Shown: positions 30,714 through 35,416 of the stretch, piece by piece
Layout of the letters: the number at the start of each line of letters is the position of its first letter
Position numbering within the stretch: position 1 is the stretch's first letter
Source: Pyramidobacter piscolens
Lineage (GTDB): Bacteria; Synergistota; Synergistia; Synergistales; Dethiosulfovibrionaceae
Assembly: GCA_004558205.1 (NCBI GenBank)
Contig: SFDM01000033.1
Span: forward strand, 1-35,416
DNA: 35,416 bases
Reading direction: 5' to 3'
Translations under genes and position numbers: made by a program
Notes under the pieces: generated by a model
Database searches by the model: none
What the model was told of the DNA's origin: nothing
Seen by the model: the letters and a program-made list of their open reading frames with translations, nothing else

Positions 30714-31136
30714 CTATTCACCATCCAAACTATCGCGGGTCACAAGCCGCACTTTAATAGGAAGCTTATGTGAAGCCGTGCGGAAAGCTTCCTCCGCGAC
30801 GTCGCGGGGAACTCCGCCAAGCTCGAACAAAATGCGGCCCTTACGAACTGCGGACACCCAATATTCAGGAGCGCCCTTACCTTTTCCCATTCGGGTTTCA
30901 AGAGGCTTCTTCGTATAGGGCACATCAGGGAAAATGCGGATCCAGGCTTTGCCGCCCTTACGCATCTTACGGTTGATGGCAACACGCGTAGCTTCAATCT
31001 GACGAGCCGTGATGTAGGCACATTCCAGCGCCTGCAGGCCGAACTCACCGAAAGCTACGTAAGTTCCGCCCTTCGCTTCGCCCACGAGGCAGTCGCGATG
31101 AGGCTTACGGAACTTCGTTCTCTTGGGCATCAACAT
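30714..31136 (-). CDS. rplP: 50S ribosomal protein L16
   Basis: The 140-aa L16 has KRTKFRKPHRDCLVGEAKGGTYVAFGEFGLQALE and the GKGKGAPEYWVSAVRKGRILFELGGV segment near the A-site tRNA elbow. The ATG at 31136 is 9 nt after GGAGGG; an in-frame ATG two codons later is less well placed. It begins directly after the rpsC stop. Confidence 0.97.
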   Translation of the reverse strand: MLMPKRTKFRKPHRDCLVGEAKGGTYVAFGEFGLQALECAYITARQIEATRVAINRKMRKGGKAWIRIFPDVPYTKKPLETRMGKGKGAPEYWVSAVRKGRILFELGGVPRDVAEEAFRTASHKLPIKVRLVTRDSLDGE

Positions 31137-31826
31137 TTAGGCTCGCCCTCCTTCCTTTTTGTTTCCTTTGCTGCGGACAGGCTTAGGAGCCACGGTGTTG
31201 ATGGCCTTCTCGTCGCGGTAGATCCAGCACTTGACGCCGATCGTACCGTACATGGTGACAGCCTTGATATAACCGTAGTCCACATCGGCGCGCAGCGTCG
31301 ACAGGGGGAGACGTCCTTCGTTATACCACTCCGTGCGGGCAATTTCCGCGCCGCCGAGACGTCCTGAACATTGAACTTTAATGCCGAGGCCGCCCGACTT
31401 CATCGTGCGGAACATAGCCTGCTTCATGGCGCGGCGGAAGCTGACGCGGCGCTCAAGAGACGAAGCGATGCCTTCGGCGACGAGCTGAGCGTCCACGTCA
31501 GGATTTTTGATCTCCTGAACGTTCAGCATCACGCGGGTGCCGGTCAAAGCCTGAAGCTCGTCTTTAATCTTGGCGATCTCGGAGCCCTGCTTGCCGATCA
31601 CCACGCCGGGGCGGGCGCTCCACAGAGTGAAACGCACAACTTTACCCACGCGCTCGATCTCGACGCGCGAAATGCCGGCGTTCTCCCAGCGTTTTTTAAC
31701 CCACGCGCGCAGTTTGATATCCTCGTGAAGGTTTTTCACATAGGTCTTACCAGACGCGAACCACTTGGATTCCCAGTCACGAATGACACCGATACGATAA
31801 CCGATCGGATGAACTTTCTGACCCAT
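31137..31826 (-). CDS. rpsC: 30S ribosomal protein S3
   Basis: The 229-aa S3 starts MGQKVHPIGYRIGVIRDWESKW. It has a KH domain (VVIGKQGSEIAKIKDELQALTG) and the C-terminal GIKVQCSGRLGGAEIARTEWY domain. It is part of the mRNA entry channel and its helicase site. Confidence 0.98.
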   Translation of the reverse strand: MGQKVHPIGYRIGVIRDWESKWFASGKTYVKNLHEDIKLRAWVKKRWENAGISRVEIERVGKVVRFTLWSARPGVVIGKQGSEIAKIKDELQALTGTRVMLNVQEIKNPDVDAQLVAEGIASSLERRVSFRRAMKQAMFRTMKSGGLGIKVQCSGRLGGAEIARTEWYNEGRLPLSTLRADVDYGYIKAVTMYGTIGVKCWIYRDEKAINTVAPKPVRSKGNKKEGGRA

Positions 31827-31839
31827 AAGTCATTCCTCC

Positions 31840-32169
31840 TTATTCGGCAACCGTCACAGTGATGTGACTGGTACGATGTACATAGGCATGAGCGCGTCCC
31901 ATGGACACAGGACGGAAACGCTTCATGCTGGGGCCCTGATCAGCCTTGGCTTCGACGACCTTCAGCTTTTCAACATCCATGCCGAAGTTGAACTCAGCGT
32001 TGGCAACGGCGCTCTTGAGCACCTTTTCCACAAGCCTTGCGGCTTTCTTGGGAGAATAGCGGAGCACCATCATGGCGTCTCCTACTTTCTTTCCACGGAT
32101 CAAAGGCAGCACCTGACGGACTTTGTAAGGTGAAATACGGACTGACTTGGCGATAGCATAAGCCTGCAC
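31840..32169 (-). CDS. rplV: 50S ribosomal protein L22
   Basis: The 109-aa L22 has RISPYKVRQVLPLIRGKKVGDAMMVLRYSPKKAARLVEK and the extended beta hairpin KRFRPVSMGRAHAYVHRTSHITVTV that lines the exit tunnel. A variant hairpin would be of interest for macrolides, but none is seen. Confidence 0.97.
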   Translation of the reverse strand: MQAYAIAKSVRISPYKVRQVLPLIRGKKVGDAMMVLRYSPKKAARLVEKVLKSAVANAEFNFGMDVEKLKVVEAKADQGPSMKRFRPVSMGRAHAYVHRTSHITVTVAE

Positions 32170-32181
32170 GTTAAAACCTCC

Positions 32182-32472
32182 TTACTTTCCCGCAGGGCCC
32201 GAAGCTCTGCGCTCCTGGCCGGCGTGACCGCCGAATCTGCGCGTGGGCGCAAATTCTCCGAGTTTATGACCAACCATATTCTCGCTGACATAGACAGGAA
32301 TATGAGTGCGGCCGTTATGAACGGCGATTGTGTGACCAATCATCGGAGGAACGACCATGGAAGCGCGTGACCAGGTCTTCAGAACCTTCTTGCCTCCGGT
32401 TTCGTTCAACTCCTCGACCCTCTTGAGGAGTCTCGCCTCGACGTAGGGTCCTTTTTTAGCAGAACGTGCCAT
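32182..32472 (-). CDS. rpsS: 30S ribosomal protein S19
   Basis: The 96-aa S19 begins MARSAKKGPYVEARLLKRVEEL and has SRASMVVPPMIGHTIAVHNGRTHIPVYVSENMVGHKLGEFAPTR, the family core. It lies in the 30S head in contact with S13. Confidence 0.97.
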   Translation of the reverse strand: MARSAKKGPYVEARLLKRVEELNETGGKKVLKTWSRASMVVPPMIGHTIAVHNGRTHIPVYVSENMVGHKLGEFAPTRRFGGHAGQERRASGPAGK

Positions 32473-32492
32473 ATTTTGTCCTCCTTACCCTA

Positions 32493-33323
32493 CTACTTGG
32501 CATAGCGGCGTCTGACGATGAACTTGTCAGAAGGTTTATGCTTACGAGTACGATATCCCTTCGCAGGCGTACCCCACGGTGAACAAGGGTGATGATGCGA
32601 TTTTGTGGTACCCTCGCCGCCGCCCATGGGGTGGTCGCAGGGGTTCTGAATCATAGCGCGGATACGGCCCTTGCGTCCAAGCCAGCGGGTCTTTCCCGCC
32701 TTGCCGTAGGAGACGTTTTCGTGATCGATGTTGCCAACCTGACCGATAGTCGCCATGCACTGCAGGAGGAAGAGACGAAGCTCGCCGCTGGGCATGCGGA
32801 CGTAAGCGTATTTGCCTTCCTTCGCCATAAGCTGAGCGGAAGTTCCGGCCGAACGGACCAGTTTCGCGCCGCGTCCGGGCTCAAGCTCGATGTTGTGGAT
32901 CGTGGTGCCCACGGGAATGTCGGCGAACTTCATGGCATTGCCGGGACGGATGTCGGCGCCGGCGCCAGTCATGACCTTATCGCCCACTCCAAGCTGATCG
33001 GGGCAGATGATGTAGCGCTTCTCGCCGTCCGCGTAGAAAATCAGCGCAAGACGGGCCGAACGGTTAGGATCGTACTCGATCGCGGCAACGCGGCCAGGAA
33101 CGCCGACTTTATCGCGCTTAAAATCAACGATGCGCAGTCTGCGGATGTGACCGCCGCCGATGAAACGCATAGTTCTGCGGCCAAGGTTGTTGCGGCCGCC
33201 GCTTTTCTTCTTTCTTCCCGCAAGCAGTGAGCGCTCGGGCTTATCTTTTGTGATATCCGCCGTGCTCAGGACGGTCATATGGCGTCTACTGGCTGTGTAG
33301 GGATTGAATTCTTTAATTGCCAT
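32493..33323 (-). CDS. rplB: 50S ribosomal protein L2
   Basis: The 276-aa L2 supports the peptidyl-transferase centre. It has GRNNLGRRTMRFIGGGHIRRLRIVDFKRDK and the C-terminal GGGEGTTKSHHHPCSPWGTPAKGYRTRKHKPSD, with the conserved histidine cluster. The ATG at 33323 gives the normal N-terminus MAIKEFNPYTASRR. An in-frame TTG at 33329 is nearer to GGAGG, but would add two non-conserved residues. Confidence 0.97.
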   Translation of the reverse strand: MAIKEFNPYTASRRHMTVLSTADITKDKPERSLLAGRKKKSGGRNNLGRRTMRFIGGGHIRRLRIVDFKRDKVGVPGRVAAIEYDPNRSARLALIFYADGEKRYIICPDQLGVGDKVMTGAGADIRPGNAMKFADIPVGTTIHNIELEPGRGAKLVRSAGTSAQLMAKEGKYAYVRMPSGELRLFLLQCMATIGQVGNIDHENVSYGKAGKTRWLGRKGRIRAMIQNPCDHPMGGGEGTTKSHHHPCSPWGTPAKGYRTRKHKPSDKFIVRRRYAK

Positions 33324-33343
33324 TCTCAAACATCCTCCAATCG

Positions 33344-33640
33344 CTACGCGCCGGCGCCTTCGAAGAACTGGATGCGTTCTCCGTCAGCCAGTGTGATGAT
33401 GGCTTTCTTCCAAGCGCGGCTCTTTCCAAGAAAGGCTCCCATACGCTTCGGTTTGGAATGAACCTTGATGGTGTGAACGCTGGTGACTTTTACCTTGAAG
33501 ACCACCTCGACGGCTTTGCGGATCTCGATCTTGTTGGCCATCGGATGAACTTCAAAGGTGTACTTGTTCATTTCCATCAAGCGGCTGCTTTTTTCAGTAA
33601 CCACGGGACGGACGATGATATCGTGAGCCATGAGTTTCAT
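33344..33640 (-). CDS. rplW: 50S ribosomal protein L23
   Basis: The 98-aa L23 shows AHDIIVRPVVTEKSSRLMEMNKYTFEVHPMANKIEIRKAVEVVFKVKVTSVHTIKVHSKPKRMG. It is the main docking point at the tunnel exit for trigger factor and SRP. Its start overlaps the rplD stop by 4 nt. Confidence 0.97.
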   Translation of the reverse strand: MKLMAHDIIVRPVVTEKSSRLMEMNKYTFEVHPMANKIEIRKAVEVVFKVKVTSVHTIKVHSKPKRMGAFLGKSRAWKKAIITLADGERIQFFEGAGA

Positions 33641-34260
33641 CGAGCGTACACCTCCTCAAGCTTTGCAAGAACCGCCGGCGTCGTCACGATGTAATCGTGA
33701 TGAACCAGGTCCAGAACGTTGATGCTGTCAACGTGAAGAACCTTGGCTCCAGGGATGTTGCTGGCGGACTTAAACACGTTTTCATCTCTGTGGTCAAGCA
33801 TGATAAGAACCTTCTTGGCGTTCAGAGCGTCGATGAAGCTCTTCATCTTCTTTGTGGAAGGAGCTTCGAGATTGAAAGCCTCGACGGCGCACATACCCTG
33901 CTTTTCCACTCTCATGGAGAGAGCGCTGCGAATCGCAAGGGCGCGAACCTTCTTATTGACCTTCAGATAATAACTCCGGGGCTTGGGGCCGTGAACTACG
34001 CCGCCACCGACCCAGATGGGCGAACGGCTGCTGCCCGCACGGGCGCGGCCGGTATGCTTCTGGCGCCAGGGCTTCTTACCGCCGCCTCTGACTTCTCCGC
34101 GCATCTTGGTGCATGCGGTGCCCTGCCTGGCGTTGGCCAACTGGGCCACCACCACCTGGTGCATGGCAGAAACGTGAACAGGAGCCCCGAAGACTGCGTC
34201 TGAAAGCTGCTGCTCTCCGACGACTTCTCCGTTGATATTCATTATCTTGATAACAGGCAT
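33637..34260 (-). CDS. rplD: 50S ribosomal protein L4
   Basis: The 207-aa L4 has the tunnel loop with MRGEVRGGGKKPWRQKHTGRARAGSSRSPIWVGGGVVHGPKPRSY. In E. coli L4 represses its own S10 operon; the rpsJ-rplC gap here has structures worth testing for that. It overlaps rplW by 4 nt. Confidence 0.97.
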   Translation of the reverse strand: MPVIKIMNINGEVVGEQQLSDAVFGAPVHVSAMHQVVVAQLANARQGTACTKMRGEVRGGGKKPWRQKHTGRARAGSSRSPIWVGGGVVHGPKPRSYYLKVNKKVRALAIRSALSMRVEKQGMCAVEAFNLEAPSTKKMKSFIDALNAKKVLIMLDHRDENVFKSASNIPGAKVLHVDSINVLDLVHHDYIVTTPAVLAKLEEVYAR

Positions 34261-34286
34261 ATCATTGATCCTCCTTCGGTCTCCGT

Positions 34287-34913
34287 CTAGCCCTGCTTAT
34301 GGATCAAGACGAGACCGTTCTTAGCGCCGGGAACGGCGCCTTTGACGAGAAGGAGGTTGTTCTCCTTGTCAACCGCGACGACGGTCAAATTCTTGATGGT
34401 AACCCGCTCGTTTCCCAGCTGTCCGGGCATTGTTTTGCCCTTGAAAACGCGGCTGGGATAGCTGCTGGCGCCGCTGGAGCAGGGTTTACGATGTGAAACG
34501 GACACACCGTGACTCGCCTGAAGGCCGCCAAAGTTCCAGCGCTTCATAACACCGGCAAATCCCTTGCCCTTGCTCATACCAGTCACGTTGACGGATTCAC
34601 CCGCGGCAAAGGCCGTAACGTCCACAGACTGTCCGACGGAGTAATCCGCAGGGTTGTTCAGACGAAATTCGCGGAGCCAACGGCAGGGCGTTACGCCAGA
34701 ACGCTCAAAGGTCCCCTTCATCGGCTTCGTAACTTTGTGGGGCTTACGCTCGCCAAAACCCAGGAGAACGGCACTGTAACCATTCTTCTCAGGAGTGCGG
34801 ACATCCACTACGGGGCAGGGACCAGCGGCGATAACCGTCACGGCAACAGCGCGACCGGCCTCATCGTATACTCGGGTCATCCCCAGTTTCTGTCCAAGAA
34901 TTCCAAGACTCAT
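34287..34913 (-). CDS. rplC: 50S ribosomal protein L3
   Basis: The 208-aa L3 begins MSLGILGQKLGMTRVYDEAG, has GMSKGKGFAGVMKRWNFGGLQASHG and the KTMPGQLGNERVTIKNLTVV region that reaches toward the peptidyl-transferase centre. The ATG at 34913 gives the conserved start but is 12 nt from AGGAG. An in-frame GTG at 34922, 3 nt from AGGAG, would add three residues; the choice is not certain. Confidence 0.96.
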   Translation of the reverse strand: MSLGILGQKLGMTRVYDEAGRAVAVTVIAAGPCPVVDVRTPEKNGYSAVLLGFGERKPHKVTKPMKGTFERSGVTPCRWLREFRLNNPADYSVGQSVDVTAFAAGESVNVTGMSKGKGFAGVMKRWNFGGLQASHGVSVSHRKPCSSGASSYPSRVFKGKTMPGQLGNERVTIKNLTVVAVDKENNLLLVKGAVPGAKNGLVLIHKQG

Positions 34914-34922
34914 ATAACACAC

Positions 34923-34995
34923 ACTCTCCTTTGCTCAGAGCTTCCCCTCCCGGCAGGTCGGGGAAGATTCAGCTATAGCTCAGAGCTTCCCGCCT
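34923..34995 (-). promoter_or_regulatory. Competing hairpins in the rpsJ-rplC gap
   Basis: In the mRNA sense, GGGAAG (34991-34986) can pair with CTTCCC (34966-34961), and a CTTCCCC containing that segment can instead pair with GGGGAAG (34947-34941). The middle strand cannot do both. The first hairpin includes the palindrome AGCTATAGCT; the second ends about 10 nt before the rplC ribosome-binding site. A 14-nt direct repeat (34933-34946 and 34978-34991) creates the two rival strands. No T-run follows, so control would act on translation or on RNA stability. The regulator is unknown. Confidence 0.45.
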
Positions 34996-35301
34996 TTAGA
35001 GCTTGATCTGGATATCCACACCAGAGGGAAGATTCAGCTGCATTAAAGCTTCCATTGTTTTCTGCGTCGGATTAACGATGTCGATCAGACGCTTGTGGGT
35101 CCTCATTTCAAAGTGCTCGCGCGCGTCTTTGTTGACGTGGGGAGACTTCAGAACGCAATACTTGTTGATTTCAGTAGGAAGCGGAATGGGGCCCGCTACC
35201 TTAGCTCCGCTGCGCTCAGCCGTCTCGGCAATCTGACTGGCCGACGCATCAAGAACGCGATAGTCAAAGGCTTTCAGACGGATTCTAATTCTCTTCGACA
35301 C
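34996..35301 (-). CDS. rpsJ: 30S ribosomal protein S10
   Basis: The 101-aa S10 (also NusE in antitermination) reads SKRIRIRLKAFDYRVLDASASQIAETAERSGAKVAGPIPLPTE and has the KDAREHFEMRTHKRLIDI core. The start codon is GTG at 35301, only 15 nt after the tuf stop, so it is probably read with the str operon. Confidence 0.97.
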   Translation of the reverse strand: MSKRIRIRLKAFDYRVLDASASQIAETAERSGAKVAGPIPLPTEINKYCVLKSPHVNKDAREHFEMRTHKRLIDIVNPTQKTMEALMQLNLPSGVDIQIKL

Positions 35302-35316
35302 GCCGATACCCCCCGC

Positions 35317-35416
35317 TTACTCGAGGATCTCGGTGACGACGCCGGCGCCGACGGTATGGCCGCCTTCGCGGATAGCGAAGCGAAGTCCCTGGTCCATGGC
35401 GATCGGGCAGATAAGG
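35317..35416 (-). CDS. tuf: Elongation factor Tu, C-terminal fragment (runs off the window)
   Basis: The last 33 codons read LICPIAMDQGLRFAIREGGHTVGAGVVTEILE and stop with TAA at 35317-35319. This is the highly conserved end of EF-Tu domain 3. The 5' part of the gene lies beyond the right edge. Its place before rpsJ suggests a joined str-S10 cluster (rpsL-rpsG-fusA-tuf upstream, not seen). Confidence 0.95.
   Translation of the reverse strand, partial: LICPIAMDQGLRFAIREGGHTVGAGVVTEILE

Noticed and set aside
20724..35416. Ribosomal operons as a candidate new system
   Set aside because: Gene content and order are the conserved alpha, spc and S10 clusters. Only the two leaders and the rpmJ end are unusual.

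Overview
The window is a GC-rich (upper fifties percent by eye), tightly packed chromosomal stretch. Almost every gene is on the minus strand; only a type III glutamine synthetase and an O-antigen-ligase-like gene are on the plus strand. SepF, DivIVA and a Firmicutes-like ribosomal cluster (map, adk and secY inside it, infA-rpmJ-rpsM-rpsK-rpoA-rplQ, then ecfA1-ecfA2-ecfT-truA) occur together with an O-antigen-ligase-like envelope gene. That mix points to a diderm with Firmicutes-like gene order, most likely a Synergistota bacterium of the Pyramidobacter type. The placement is inference from gene content and remembered family patterns, not from a search.

Layout, left to right. 1-250: a 114-nt imperfect hairpin of unknown nature, then a 24-bp perfect-stem bidirectional terminator. 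261-2619: ymdB and rny (RNase Y), transcribed leftwards from a promoter near 2780-2808 with a leader of about 150 nt. 2993-8309: a compact six-gene operon (HlyD-like membrane protein, yggS, sepF, divIVA, recG, recX) with overlapping or near-touching ends, closed by a terminator at 2828-2878. 8310-8788: a non-coding divergent region carrying the glnN promoter and a paired inverted repeat. 8789-13199: glnN, and then the O-antigen-ligase-like gene, each with its own promoter and terminator on the plus strand. 13250-13770: a probable remnant of an IS200/IS605-type element, the SRP RNA gene and tRNA-Ser(GGA). 13922-17364: comF, a DUF3084-like membrane/coiled-coil protein, a CxxCxxCC protein and mreB. 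17449-20712: truA and the ECF transporter energising module. 20724-35416: the alpha, spc and S10 ribosomal operons read from right to left, beginning with the 3' end of tuf at the right edge.

Together these genes cover translation (21 ribosomal proteins of the S10/spc clusters plus S13, S11, L36, L17, IF-1, EF-Tu), transcription (rpoA), protein export and N-terminal maturation (secY, map), nucleotide balance (adk), RNA decay (rny), recombination (recG, recX), division and shape (sepF, divIVA, mreB), nitrogen assimilation (glnN) and vitamin/metal uptake (ecfA1A2T).

No new multigene system such as a defence island, biosynthetic cluster or CRISPR array is visible. The less ordinary signals are small and mostly non-coding: competing hairpins in the rpsJ-rplC gap, partly copied from the rpsJ 3' end; the left-edge hairpin; the transposon-like remnant next to the SRP RNA gene; a long-spaced operator-like repeat on the glnN promoter; and an L36 gene whose last codons are the rpsM ribosome-binding site.
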